The notes: generated by a model not told the origin, from the letters alone. A DNA stretch of 64,000 bases from Humibacillus sp. DSM 29435 (GCF_001758225.1 NZ_MAST01000017.1:61309-125308); one strand, 5' to 3'; positions 19,760 to 28,495 are shown, counted from the stretch's first letter. Numbers and translations: made by a program.

Positions 19760-21925
19760 TCAGACGGTGGCGACGGCGTCGACTTGAGCAAGCTTCGGGT
19801 CGCGTGACTTCAGGGCGACGACGATGCCGCACGTTACTGCGACGCCGATGACGAGCGCGAGGATGAACAGCAGGAAGTTGCCGATGAGGGGCAGCACCCA
19901 GATGCCGCCGTGCGGAGCCCGCAGGGTGGCACCAAAGGCCATCGCCAAGGCCCCGGTGATCGACGAACCGATGACCGAGCTGACGATGATGCGAATGGGG
20001 TCGGCCGCGGCGAACGGGATCGCGCCCTCGGAGATGAACGAGGCGCCGAGCAGCCAGGCCGCCTTGCCGTTCTCGCGCTCCGGCTCGCTGAACAGCTTGG
20101 GCCGGATGGTGGTGGCCAGGGCCATGGCGAGCGGGGCCACCATGCCGGCGGCCATGACCGCAGCCATGATCTTCAGCTGTGGGGCGTCGGTCGAGGCACC
20201 GGCTGCTGCCAGGCCGGTGGTGGCGAAGGCGTAGGCCACCTTGTTGACCGGGCCGCCGAGGTCGAAGCCCATCATGGCGCCGAGGATCAGACCGAGCACG
20301 ATCAGGCTCGACCCGGTCATACCGTTGAGCGCGCTGGTGAGCCCGTCGCTGAGGCCCTTGATCGGGCGGCCGAGCACGGTGATGAACAGGCCGATCGTGA
20401 TCAGCGAGCTGACGATCGGGATGACCACCACGGGCATCACCCCGCGTACGCCCTTGGCCACCTTCCACCGCGAGACCCAGCGGGCGGCGAGACCACCGAT
20501 CACACCGGTGACGAGGCCGCCGAGAAAGCCGGCACCCATCGTGGCTGCGACCGAACCGCCGACGATGCCGGGCACGAGGCCGGGGCGGTCGGCGATGGCG
20601 AAGGCGATGAACCCCGAGAGGATCGGCACGAGGAAACCGAAGGCCGCGCCACCGATCACGAAGAAGAGCGCCGCCCACGACGTCAGGTCGGTCGGGCTGA
20701 AGGTCTCGGCGATGTTGAGCGGGTCGCCCGGCTTGAGGTTGTAGTTCACGATGTCGACCGCGCCGTTGCCGCCGGCGAGCTGGGCGAGCATGAACGAGAG
20801 GGCGATCAGGATGCCGCCGGCAGCGACGAACGGGATCATGTACGACACACCCGTCATCAGCCACTGGCGCACCCTGGTGCCCAGGCTGGCGCCGCTGTCG
20901 ACCTTCGAGATGAGGCCACCGCCACCGGATGCCGCGGGGCCGGCGGCGAGCGCGGCCGCGGCCTTGCTGGGGTCGGCCCGCCACTCGGCTGCGAGGTCTG
21001 CGGCCTGCTGGATGAGGGCCGGGCCGTCGGAGATGCCCTTCTTCACGCCGACGTCGATGGTCGGCTTGCCGGCGAACCGGCCGGCATCCTTCACCGGCAG
21101 GTCGTGGGCGAAGATCACAGCGTCGGCGGCCGCGATCTCGGCCGGGTCGAGCGGCGTCGTTCCGGCCGAGCCCTGGGTCTCGACCTTCATGATGTGGCCC
21201 GCGGCCTTGGCCGCGTTCTCCAGGCCCTCGGCGGCCATGTAGGTGTGGGCGATACCGGTCGGGCAGGAGGTGACGCCAACGAAGTGCAGCACGCGCGGCG
21301 GCTCCTGCTCGTTGACGGCCGTCGTCGCTCCCCCGCCCGATACCACTGTGCTGGAGGCGCTTCCGGTGGGCGACGACGCGGTGACCGCCGCCGCGCCCGT
21401 GGTGTCGGACGTCGGGTCGGACACGGCATCCGTGCGGGCGGCGACCGTTGGCGCGGCGGCGGCCGACGCGACCGGCTGGTCGAGCTCGACCTGGGCGCTG
21501 ACGATGGCTACGACCTCGGCCTCGCTGGTCGCGGCGGTGAGCGCAGCCTTGAAGTCCTTCTTCATCAGGGCCCGCGCGAGCTTGGGCAGCATCTGCATGT
21601 GCGCGTCACCGCCGCCCTCGGGCGCCGCGATGAGGAAGATGAGCTTGGCGGGGCCGTCTTTGGCGCCCCAGTCGATGCCGTCACCCGAACGGCCGAACAC
21701 GAGCGAGGGCTCGGTGATCGCTGCGCTGCGGGCGTGCGGGATGCCGATGCCGCCGGGCAGCCCGGTCGCCATGGTCTCTTCGCGCTTGCGCACGTCGTTG
21801 ATGAACTGGTCGAGGTCGGTGCAACGGCCGGAGGCGACGAGGCGCTCGCCGAGCGTCCTGGTGGCCGCGTGGCGGTCGGCACCGGTGAGGTCGAGAACGA
21901 CCTGCTTTTCGGTGATGAGGGACAT
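19760..21925 (-). CDS. fruA: PTS fructose transporter subunit IIABC
   Basis: A 721-residue fusion permease that imports fructose as fructose-1-phosphate. EIIA spans about residues 5-150 with phosphorylated His64 (GIGIPHARS). A low-complexity Ala/Thr/Ser linker (150-208) follows, then EIIB with phosphorylated Cys221 (VTSCPTGIAHTYMAAEGL), then EIIC with eight or more hydrophobic segments (about 330-700). The ATG at 21925 has GGAAAGGAAG upstream; the longer open frame to 22027 is not needed. It follows fruK and precedes the truncated ptsI in the same frame. It needs HPr and enzyme I from elsewhere in the genome. Confidence 0.95.
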   Translation of the reverse strand: MSLITEKQVVLDLTGADRHAATRTLGERLVASGRCTDLDQFINDVRKREETMATGLPGGIGIPHARSAAITEPSLVFGRSGDGIDWGAKDGPAKLIFLIAAPEGGGDAHMQMLPKLARALMKKDFKAALTAATSEAEVVAIVSAQVELDQPVASAAAAPTVAARTDAVSDPTSDTTGAAAVTASSPTGSASSTVVSGGGATTAVNEQEPPRVLHFVGVTSCPTGIAHTYMAAEGLENAAKAAGHIMKVETQGSAGTTPLDPAEIAAADAVIFAHDLPVKDAGRFAGKPTIDVGVKKGISDGPALIQQAADLAAEWRADPSKAAAALAAGPAASGGGGLISKVDSGASLGTRVRQWLMTGVSYMIPFVAAGGILIALSFMLAQLAGGNGAVDIVNYNLKPGDPLNIAETFSPTDLTSWAALFFVIGGAAFGFLVPILSGFIAFAIADRPGLVPGIVGGSVAATMGAGFLGGLVTGVIGGLAARWVSRWKVAKGVRGVMPVVVIPIVSSLITIGLFITVLGRPIKGLSDGLTSALNGMTGSSLIVLGLILGAMMGFDLGGPVNKVAYAFATTGLAAAGASTDAPQLKIMAAVMAAGMVAPLAMALATTIRPKLFSEPERENGKAAWLLGASFISEGAIPFAAADPIRIIVSSVIGSSITGALAMAFGATLRAPHGGIWVLPLIGNFLLFILALVIGVAVTCGIVVALKSRDPKLAQVDAVATV

Positions 21926-21944
21926 GTTCTTCCTTTCCAGGGGT

Positions 21945-22892
21945 TCAGCTGGCGATGGTGCGAATGAGGTCAGGCGTGCGGGTGAGCTCGGCGCGGATGC
22001 CGGCGAGGTCGGTTGGAGAGGGAACACGGCTGCCCGGCAGGGTCACGGCCGCCGCCCCCCAGGTGACGCCCATGACGAGGGCGTCGGCCGGGTCGAGACC
22101 GAGTGAGAGCCCGTGCAGCAGGCCGGCCAGCATGCAGTCGCCGGCGCCCACGGTCGACAACGGAGTTGAGATCGGGGCGATCGCGTGGGCGCACTCGTCG
22201 ACGGTGACGACCAGGGCGCCGTCTCCACCGAGGCTGACCGCCACGATGTCGATGCCGTCGGCCACGAGGTCTCGGGCGGCGTCGCGCACATCGCGCAAGG
22301 TGGGGAGGGCGTGCCCGACCAGTTCGGCGAGCTCGTCGTGGTTGGGCTTGATGAGGTTCGGTCTCGCTGCGACAGCGGCCGCCATCGCCTCACCGGAGGA
22401 GTCGATGGCGACTCGACCACCGCGGGCCCGCACGTGCGTGACGAGCGCGGCATACAGCTCGGTCGGGGCACCCGGGGGAAGGCTTCCGCACCCCACGACC
22501 CAGTCGGCTTTGGCCCCGCGCTCGAGCGTGGCGGAGAGCAGCGCACCGGCTTCCTCGTTGGACAGGTCGGGGCCGGGCTCGTTGAGCTTGGTCGTCGTGC
22601 CGTCGGGCTCGAGCACGCTGATGTTCATGCGCACGCTGCCGGCGACCGGCACCCCCACGTGGGGCACCCCGGCATCCGTGAGCAGCTGTTCGAGCAGGTG
22701 CCCCTCGGGGCCGCCGCTCGGCAGCACGGCGAGGGTCTGGCCACCCTGGGCTGCGACTGCTCGAGAGACGTTGACCCCCTTGCCACCTGGGTCGATTCGA
22801 CTGCCCGTGCAGCGGTGCACCTCCCCACGGTTCAGCGCGTCGATGAAGACTGCTCGGTCGATGCTCGGGTTGGGCGTGAGTGAGACGATCAC
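21945..22892 (-). CDS. fruK: 1-phosphofructokinase
   Basis: A 315-residue PfkB-family kinase that phosphorylates fructose-1-phosphate to fructose-1,6-bisphosphate. It has N-terminal LTPNPSIDRAVFID, the first signature GGKGVNVSRAVAAQGG, and the C-terminal TVGAGDCMLAGLLHG with the catalytic Asp and anion-hole glycines. Its start overlaps the end of the DeoR gene by 4 bases (22889-22892), and fruA follows after 19 bases, so the three form one operon. Confidence 0.95.
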   Translation of the reverse strand: MIVSLTPNPSIDRAVFIDALNRGEVHRCTGSRIDPGGKGVNVSRAVAAQGGQTLAVLPSGGPEGHLLEQLLTDAGVPHVGVPVAGSVRMNISVLEPDGTTTKLNEPGPDLSNEEAGALLSATLERGAKADWVVGCGSLPPGAPTELYAALVTHVRARGGRVAIDSSGEAMAAAVAARPNLIKPNHDELAELVGHALPTLRDVRDAARDLVADGIDIVAVSLGGDGALVVTVDECAHAIAPISTPLSTVGAGDCMLAGLLHGLSLGLDPADALVMGVTWGAAAVTLPGSRVPSPTDLAGIRAELTRTPDLIRTIAS

Positions 22893-23650
22893 GCGGTCAC
22901 CACCTCGGGTCCGGCCGCACGGAGCTCGGCGGCGACGTCATCGTCGAGATCGGTGTCGGTGATGATGACATCGACCTCGGCGACCTGGGCAAATCGGTGC
23001 AGGTGGTCATCGCCTGCCTTGCTCGAGTCGGTGAGCAGCACACACTTGCGCGCGGCCGTGACCATGGCGCGCTTGACGAGCGACTCCGACTGGTCAGGAG
23101 TCGTCAGCCCGCGAGCCACCGACAGGCCGTTCGTGCCGAGCAGGGCGACGTCGACAACGACCCCGTCGAGCGCCCCGGTGGCCCAGTCACCGACGGCCGC
23201 GCTGGTTGTGCCGCGTACCCGCCCGCCCAGCAGGTAGAGCGAGATGCCGGGGTGCGTCGCAAGCACGGTTGCGGCCGCCAGGCTGTTGGTCAGCACGGTG
23301 AGGTCGAGGTCGGGTGGGAGCAGCTCGGCAACGGCGACGGTGGTCGAACCCGAGTCGAGGATGATGCTGCCGCCGGTCGGCAGCTCGTCAAGAGCTCTGG
23401 CGGCGATGCGCCGCTTCACCTCCGAGAGGCGCCCGGTGCGGGTGGCAAGGGTGGGCTCGACCTCGAGGCGCTCGACCGGGATCGCGCCGCCGTGCACCCG
23501 GTGCAGCGAACCGCGCCGTTCGAGGGCGGTCAGGTCGCGGCGCACGGTCTCGGTGGCCACCCCGAGAGAGTCGGCCAGGGCGTTGACCTCGACGCGGCCC
23601 GCGCGGCGGGCCTCGGCGATGATGCGCTGCTGTCGCTCTGCTGCGTACAC
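22889..23650 (-). CDS. DeoR/GlpR family regulator of the fructose operon
   Basis: A 253-residue DeoR-type repressor. The N-terminal helix-turn-helix (VEVNALADSLGVATETVRRDLTALERRG) is followed by the sugar-phosphate-binding domain (GSIILDSGSTTVAVAELL, LTVLTNSLAAA, GTNGLSVARGLTTP, LLTDSSKAG). The GTG at 23650 is chosen because GAGGAGGTCAGG directly precedes it and relatives start YA.ERQQ.I; the open frame to 23752 has no such site. As first gene of the fruK-fruA operon it likely responds to fructose-1-phosphate. Confidence 0.9.
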   Translation of the reverse strand: MYAAERQQRIIAEARRAGRVEVNALADSLGVATETVRRDLTALERRGSLHRVHGGAIPVERLEVEPTLATRTGRLSEVKRRIAARALDELPTGGSIILDSGSTTVAVAELLPPDLDLTVLTNSLAAATVLATHPGISLYLLGGRVRGTTSAAVGDWATGALDGVVVDVALLGTNGLSVARGLTTPDQSESLVKRAMVTAARKCVLLTDSSKAGDDHLHRFAQVAEVDVIITDTDLDDDVAAELRAAGPEVVTA

Positions 23651-23744
23651 CCTGACCTCCTCGTCATCGAGCTGCCGTCGTGGCCGGGGCTCTGGTTGCC
23701 CCGTTCGATGATCAAACCATCCTTCGCGACCGAAGTAAAGAGAT

Positions 23745-23756
23745 ACGGGCACCCGT
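23745..23756. promoter_or_regulatory. ACGGG-CA-CCCGT inverted repeat, candidate operator
   Basis: A perfect 5-base inverted repeat with a 2-base centre lies about 95 bases upstream of the DeoR start and about 95 bases before the divergent dienelactone hydrolase gene. The small centre makes an operator likelier than an RNA hairpin. DeoR control is an inference. Confidence 0.35.
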
Positions 23757-23849
23757 TTTTGTGGCTTTCTGAACGTTGCTGTGGGAAATCCCCGCTGGCC
23801 TGTAGTTCTCGGGCCGACGGCCGGATGGTGGGAGCCCTAGAGTGTCGCC

Positions 23850-24569
23850 ATGGCGCAGACCACGAACGTGACGACGGAGGCAGGCGCAATGCCGGCCCTA
23901 CTGTGGCTTCCCCCCAGCGGATCGGGCCCAGGAATCGTGCTTCTTCAGGAGATCTTCGGCGTCACCGGCTACATCCAGCGGCGCGCAGCCCACCTGGCTG
24001 ACCTCGGCTATGTCGTGCTCGCCCCGCAGATCTACTGGCGTCTCGGCGTCACCGAGCCGGTCGAGGGCGCTGACGCCCTCGAGCTCGGGATGGGGCTCGT
24101 TCAGCGACTCGATTGGGATGCCGCCGTGGCCGACGCCGTCGCCTCCGTCGACTGGCTCCGCGGCAACGGCGAGGTGATCGGCGGCGTAGGTGTGGTCGGG
24201 TTCTGCTTCGGCGGAGGCCTGGGGTTCATGACTGCGGCGGCCCTGGAACGCCGCGACCCGGCAACACCGGCTGCAGCGCTCGTCAGCTACTACGGTTCTT
24301 CGTTGCCCGAGCTCGGCGATTCGATGCAGGTGGCCGCGCCGAGCCTGCACCACTTCGGGCTCGCCGACTCGTACATCGACAGCGATACCGTTCGGGCGAT
24401 CGAAGCCTCGGTGACCCGGCAGCCCGCTACGACGTTCTACACCTATGAGGGCGCCGACCACGCCTTCGACAACGATGAGATGCCGTTGCACCACCCAGCG
24501 GCGAGCTCGTTGGCCTGGGAGCGCACCTCCGACTTTCTCGCTCAGCACCTGCCCACGACCAGTCCCTGA
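23850..24569 (+). CDS. Dienelactone hydrolase family protein
   Basis: A 239-residue alpha/beta hydrolase of the dienelactone hydrolase type. The nucleophile elbow GFCFGGG holds Cys119, with Asp173 (GLADSYID) and His204 (GADHAF) completing the triad; Glu34 in LQEIFG is the usual activating residue. It is cytosolic and hydrolyses a lactone or ester. No aromatic-degradation genes are adjacent, so a specific pathway is not indicated. It is divergent from the fructose operon. Confidence 0.9.
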   Translation: MAQTTNVTTEAGAMPALLWLPPSGSGPGIVLLQEIFGVTGYIQRRAAHLADLGYVVLAPQIYWRLGVTEPVEGADALELGMGLVQRLDWDAAVADAVASVDWLRGNGEVIGGVGVVGFCFGGGLGFMTAAALERRDPATPAAALVSYYGSSLPELGDSMQVAAPSLHHFGLADSYIDSDTVRAIEASVTRQPATTFYTYEGADHAFDNDEMPLHHPAASSLAWERTSDFLAQHLPTTSP

Positions 24570-24649
24570 GTCCCGGCGTCGGTGGTGCCCCAGACGCGCT
24601 TCTGCGGCATCCTTGGTGGAACGGCGGCACGCAACCGAGGGAGATCGAC

Positions 24650-25039
24650 ATGACCCAACCACCTGCTCCTCGCGAGATCCCGGCCGGCTGGTACCCCGAC
24701 CCGGAGGGCAAGCCCGCCACCCGCTACTGGGACGGCGACTCCTGGACCGACCAGATCGGCCCGATGCTGACTGCTCCCAGCATGCCCTCACCTTTCGCGC
24801 CGGTGGCGGTCGACATGATGGGGATGCCGGTCAGCACCAGCTCACGCCTCGTCGCGGCCCTGCTCTGCTTCTTCGTCGGGGTGCTCGGCATCCACCGGTT
24901 CTACGTAGGCAAGGTCGGCACTGGACTGCTCCAGCTGGTGACCGTCGGAGGCCTCGGCATCTGGACCCTGGTCGACTTCATCGTCATTCTCGTCGGAACG
25001 TTCCGCGACAAGCAGGGCCGTCAGCTCATCAACTGGTAA
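24650..25039 (+). CDS. TM2 domain protein with N-terminal DUF2510
   Basis: A 129-residue membrane protein. DUF2510 (residues about 10-35, AGWYPDPEG...RYWDGDSWTDQ) is joined to a TM2 domain: a first hydrophobic helix (LVAALLCFFVGVLGIHRFY), the G-x-x-G-I-H-R-F-Y signature, and a second helix ending in the DF-x-x-I motif. The pair is common in actinobacteria and marks small inner-membrane proteins of unknown role. A GAGATCGAC sequence precedes the ATG. Confidence 0.9.
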   Translation: MTQPPAPREIPAGWYPDPEGKPATRYWDGDSWTDQIGPMLTAPSMPSPFAPVAVDMMGMPVSTSSRLVAALLCFFVGVLGIHRFYVGKVGTGLLQLVTVGGLGIWTLVDFIVILVGTFRDKQGRQLINW

Positions 25040-25056
25040 GTCTCACGCAGAAGTCA

Positions 25057-25998
25057 TCACTGCTGGACGAGGACCGCTCTGGCTTCGCGCACCGTAACGG
25101 GCGTGGCTGGCTGCTGTACGACAACGGTCGTCGGCAAGTTGAGCCAGGCCCCGCCATTGATGCGGAAATCGGCGCCGAAAGTGGCCACAACCCGGGTTTG
25201 GTAAGCGCCCGGCCTCCGGTACGTGTGCACGATGTCACCATTTGGGTAAACTCCGCCGAGTGAAGTCGTCGGTCCCTGAGACTCTCCGTCTCCAAAGTCG
25301 TAGACGAACCCGACCAGTTTGGGGCGCACGTCAACTCTGAAACCGAACATGGTCGCAGGGTCGAGGCTGTCGGTCTCTCCCGGCTCAAACCCTGAGGCAG
25401 ACCAACCGACCTTGTAGAAGGTCTTGAGGTTCACCAGCGTCACGTTGCCCGTCGGCTGTGTGGAGATGGCGCCCTTCGCCCAAGGCGTTAGATGGAAAGC
25501 TCTGACGATCATTTCAACCGATGGAATCGGCGCCGAGCCTGGCATGTCCTGCGGGAAGCACGTGTTCCCGATCAGATCCCAGCCCTGGTTAGGTGCAGCA
25601 GCGAGTTCAGCAGGCGTAGCCACCTTGCCGCCGATCATGACCGCTCCGACCGGGTCGACCATCCGCCGCCTGATGTCCGTCAACGGGCCCAACCCGTACG
25701 AGGGGTCATTGTTGATGCAAGCTTGGACTGCTTCGTCGTAGCAGAATGAGTTCGCGCCCGAGCCGCCACCGATATCGCAACCGGCGATGGTCAACTTGTA
25801 GTCGTATCGCGGACCGCCAGCCGCCACCATCTCGGCGAGTTCGGCCTTAATGGCGGACCGCTCGCCTTTCGACATCCCCATCGTGGTCGTGCCCTGTGCG
25901 TTTGTGTCGCCCCGCACTCCCGCGAATGCGGCCGGCCCGATCAACACGCTGACTACACAGGCGACTAGACCACTGCCAAATCGCTGCAGCGCCATCAC
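25057..25998 (-). CDS. Secreted protein with PKD-like C-terminal domain
   Basis: A 313-residue exported protein. A signal peptide covers about residues 1-27 (hydrophobic core, cut near AFAG). Cysteines at CDIGGG, FCYDE, ACINN and TCFPQ suggest disulfides in the middle region. The C-terminal VYDFGDGESQGP...HTYRRPGAYQTRVVATF pattern is a PKD-like beta-sandwich. The start overlaps the DUF6318 lipoprotein stop by 4 bases (ATGA at 25995-25998), so the two are cotranscribed. Base composition is lower in GC than neighbours. Function is unknown; a surface or binding role is inferred. Confidence 0.75.
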   Translation of the reverse strand: MMALQRFGSGLVACVVSVLIGPAAFAGVRGDTNAQGTTTMGMSKGERSAIKAELAEMVAAGGPRYDYKLTIAGCDIGGGSGANSFCYDEAVQACINNDPSYGLGPLTDIRRRMVDPVGAVMIGGKVATPAELAAAPNQGWDLIGNTCFPQDMPGSAPIPSVEMIVRAFHLTPWAKGAISTQPTGNVTLVNLKTFYKVGWSASGFEPGETDSLDPATMFGFRVDVRPKLVGFVYDFGDGESQGPTTSLGGVYPNGDIVHTYRRPGAYQTRVVATFGADFRINGGAWLNLPTTVVVQQPATPVTVREARAVLVQQ

Positions 25999-26630
25999 GA
26001 CGTGACCAACTGCGAGCTGTAGACCTGCCAGCCGCGATCGCCCCAGGCGAGCGAGTACACAATGCGCACGGACTCCCTGGGGTCAGTAAGGATGATCGAG
26101 CCATTCTTTGTTACTACGTTCCGTTTTTCCTGGTGCCCCACCATTAGTATCGGGAGGCGGCCAGCTTTCTCGGCCAGCGCCGTGAACGAGGTTACGGAAA
26201 GCGGAGGGCCATCGTAGTGGTGATCCTTCGCCTTCAGGTCGGTCGCCGTTCTGAGGTAAGCACCGCACGCTTCGAACCGGTCTATGCATAGGGGCGCGAG
26301 AATGGCCGGGTCCGGCTTGGTCCAGGACCGGTTGAATTCATCAACAAAATGCTCAGCGAACGCCTTGGCGCCCTCAGGCGTTCGCTTCTGGGCAGCGGCG
26401 GGCACTCCCTCGGGGAACGCCGAGCCGCTCGAACTAGTCGTGGCAGAACCGGACGGTGTCTTGGTGGGCGGCTTGGTCGCCGTCGTGGGGGGTGTTGTCG
26501 CAGCCGTCGTGGAGGGCGTCGAGGTGCCGCTGGGGTCGGGGTCGTTGTCTCCGCCCGTGCAGGCACTGAGCAGCAGCGCGGACGCCAGCACAGCGGCAGA
26601 CGCCACTCTCATCGGTAGGCGAAGTCTCAT
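25995..26630 (-). CDS. DUF6318 family lipoprotein
   Basis: A 211-residue lipoprotein. The signal ends in the lipobox LLSAC (Cys24), followed by a Thr/Ser/Pro-rich linker (about 30-75). The DUF6318 domain follows: FPEGVPAAAQKRTPEGAKAFAEHFVDEFN, then paired cysteines (LCIDRFEACGAYL) and a HHYDGP motif. The ATG at 26630 gives a clean signal peptide; the frame is open to 26675. It is the first gene of a two-gene unit with the PKD-like secreted protein and is a paralogue of the lipoprotein at 30995. It is anchored on the outer face of the membrane; function unknown. The 3' part is visibly A+T-richer than its surroundings. Confidence 0.85.
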   Translation of the reverse strand: MRLRLPMRVASAAVLASALLLSACTGGDNDPDPSGTSTPSTTAATTPPTTATKPPTKTPSGSATTSSSGSAFPEGVPAAAQKRTPEGAKAFAEHFVDEFNRSWTKPDPAILAPLCIDRFEACGAYLRTATDLKAKDHHYDGPPLSVTSFTALAEKAGRLPILMVGHQEKRNVVTKNGSIILTDPRESVRIVYSLAWGDRGWQVYSSQLVTS

Positions 26631-26779
26631 GGCGGTCCCCTGATGGTCGAGCAGGGCCGGCCTCAACGTCAGCACCGGCGAAGTGTGGGCCCGATTCTGC
26701 CCGACCGACGGCTGAGGCGCTGCATCCTGTCCACAGGGCGCTCCCGACGCTCTCGCGTTCCGCCGCCTACGCTGAAATC

Positions 26780-27187
26780 GTGACCGAACAGGCGAGCGCC
26801 GACCCCAGCGTCTTCGACGACGTGCAGTACGTGTCTCTCACGACCTTCCGCAAGACGGGGGTCGGGGTGCCGACTGCCGTCTGGATCGCCCGCGACGGAG
26901 ACCAGCTGGTGGTGACGACCGTCGACAAGACCGGCAAGGTCAAAAGGCTCCACAACAACCCGGCCGTCGAGCTGCGGCCCTGCGACATGCGCGGAAACGT
27001 GGCCGACGGGGCGCCGACCTACTCAGGCACGGCGCAGGTGGTGCGTGACACTGCCGGTATAGCAGCAGTGAAGCAGGCGATCGCCCGGAAGTACCCGTTG
27101 GCGCGGGTCGGTGACGCCGCGAACAAGGTCACATTCGGGCTGCTGCAGCGCTCACCGCGTGCCGGCATCCGCATCAACCTCACCTGA
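26780..27187 (+). CDS. PPOX-class flavin/F420-dependent oxidoreductase
   Basis: A 135-residue split-barrel protein of the pyridoxamine-phosphate-oxidase-like class. YVSLTTFRKTGVGVPTAVWIA and VVTTVDKTGKVKRLHNNPAVEL are the typical beta strands and cofactor-binding Lys/Arg positions, and AIARKYP matches F420-binding members. It probably binds F420 or FMN and reduces a small substrate in the cytosol. The start is GTG 26780. It is a single gene, divergent from the DUF6318 lipoprotein. Confidence 0.85.
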   Translation: MTEQASADPSVFDDVQYVSLTTFRKTGVGVPTAVWIARDGDQLVVTTVDKTGKVKRLHNNPAVELRPCDMRGNVADGAPTYSGTAQVVRDTAGIAAVKQAIARKYPLARVGDAANKVTFGLLQRSPRAGIRINLT

Positions 27188-27231
27188 CCGTCTCACGAGA
27201 GGTCGGCGGGGTTCGCCGCTAGTCTGACCTT

Positions 27232-27744
27232 GTGCCTCGACTTGTGCTTACCGTCATCGGCGACGACCGCGCCGGCCTTGTCAGTGCCCTCTCCGCCGTT
27301 GTCTCCGATCACGGTGGCAACTGGGAGCAGAGCCAGCTCGCCGAGCTCGCGGGAAAGTTCGCGGGCATCGTCGTGGTCAGCGTGGATGCGGAGGGGATCG
27401 CGGACCTGACCGCTGCCCTGAGCACCCTTGACGAGATGCTCGAGGTCACCCCCCACCCCGGCAACGAGGCGGCCGGCACAGATGAAGAGCGTCAACGCCT
27501 GACCCTCGACCTGCTCGGCACCGATCGACCGGGCATCGTGCGCGAGGTGACAGCAGTGCTCAGTCGTCACGATCTGTCCATCGAGACGATCGCCACGACG
27601 ACCCGGGACGCCCCGATGGCTGGTGGGGTGCTCTTCGAGGCGCAGGTCGTCGTGCAGGTGCCTTCCGGCTCCGACACGGAGCGGCTGCGGGCCGAGCTCG
27701 AGAAGCTCGCCGGCGAACTTTTCGTGGACATCACGGTCGCTTGA
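27232..27744 (+). CDS. Two-ACT-domain protein (glycine cleavage system regulator-like)
   Basis: A 170-residue protein made of two ACT domains: residues 1-75 (LVLTVIGDDRAGLVSALSAVVSDHGGNW) and 88-170 (LTLDLLGTDRPGIVREVTAVLSRHDLSIETI). This is the GcvR layout, a small-ligand (usually amino acid) sensor without a DNA-binding domain. No glycine cleavage genes are near, so the partner is unknown. The start is GTG 27232. The following 290-base gap holds the twin palindromes at 27794-27896. Confidence 0.88.
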   Translation: MPRLVLTVIGDDRAGLVSALSAVVSDHGGNWEQSQLAELAGKFAGIVVVSVDAEGIADLTAALSTLDEMLEVTPHPGNEAAGTDEERQRLTLDLLGTDRPGIVREVTAVLSRHDLSIETIATTTRDAPMAGGVLFEAQVVVQVPSGSDTERLRAELEKLAGELFVDITVA

Positions 27745-27793
27745 GTCTTCGATCTCGTGGCGGGCCGTCCACGTGGGCCGAGGCGTGGAGAGT

Positions 27794-27896
27794 GCTACGT
27801 CACTGACCCGCGGGGTGAATCAGTGACGTAGCGGTTGCGACGTCAGTGGGTCGCGCTGCTACGTCACTGATGCGTGGGGTGAATCACTGCCGTAGC
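27794..27896. repeat. Twin palindromic element (13-bp arms)
   Basis: Copy 1: GCTACGTCACTGA (27794-27806), 13-base spacer, TCAGTGACGTAGC (27820-27832), a perfect inverted repeat. Copy 2: the same left arm (27858-27870), a similar 13-base spacer, and a right arm with two mismatches (27884-27896). The copies start 64 bases apart, and a partial third arm (GACGTCAGTG) lies between them. They occupy the gap between the ACT gene and the SRPBCC gene; nothing else is seen in 27745-28037. Confidence 0.9.
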
Positions 27897-28037
27897 GGCC
27901 AGCCGCACACCCGCCGGCGGAGCCCATCGTGCCGCCTCGCCGGATTCAAGACCCCAGGCCACGGGTATGACAGGCCCGTACGAGCATCTCGGCCACCGTC
28001 ACTCGTGGGTCGAGCCGATTCCGAGAAGGAGCCGCTC

Positions 28038-28442
28038 ATGCCCAGCTACACGCGCACGACGAAGATCGACGTCGACCAGGACACCGCCTACGCCTACCTC
28101 TCCAAGGCCGAGAACCTCCCCGAGTACTTCCCGCGCATCACCGAGGTGACCAGGAAGAACGGCAGCGAGGTCAATACCACCGCTGTCATCGAGCCGCCCG
28201 GCGAGCCGGAGCAGAAGGTGCACGGCACCGCCTGGTTCAAGACGGACGACGACGCCCGCAAGGTCGAGTGGGGCTCGGAGGGCTCGAACCACTACCACGG
28301 TGAGCTCGACTTCGACCCCGACGGCGACGACGCCTCCACTCTGCGGCTCACCCTCAGCACCGAGAGCGACCACCCCGGAATAGAGGAGTCGATCGACGAG
28401 ACGCTGGCGACCATCTCGGCGAAGCTCACCGAAGGCTCGTGA
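28038..28442 (+). CDS. SRPBCC family protein
   Basis: A 134-residue START/Bet v1-like (SRPBCC) protein: TKIDVDQDTAYAYLSKAENLPEYFPRITEV is the typical first helix-strand unit and the C-terminal ESIDETLATISAKL the long helix. The fold has a hydrophobic ligand pocket; ligands vary and none can be assigned. The ATG at 28038 has AAGGAG at 28026-28031. It converges with the GH31 gene. Confidence 0.8.
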   Translation: MPSYTRTTKIDVDQDTAYAYLSKAENLPEYFPRITEVTRKNGSEVNTTAVIEPPGEPEQKVHGTAWFKTDDDARKVEWGSEGSNHYHGELDFDPDGDDASTLRLTLSTESDHPGIEESIDETLATISAKLTEGS

Positions 28443-28495
28443 CCCACCGCGCCTGACGAAGCAACACCGGACAAGCCCGCACCTGACGCGTCGCC

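Noticed and set aside
19910..21967. A 685-codon open frame opposite fruA
   Set aside because: It has no recognisable domain and is the reverse frame of a conserved permease gene.
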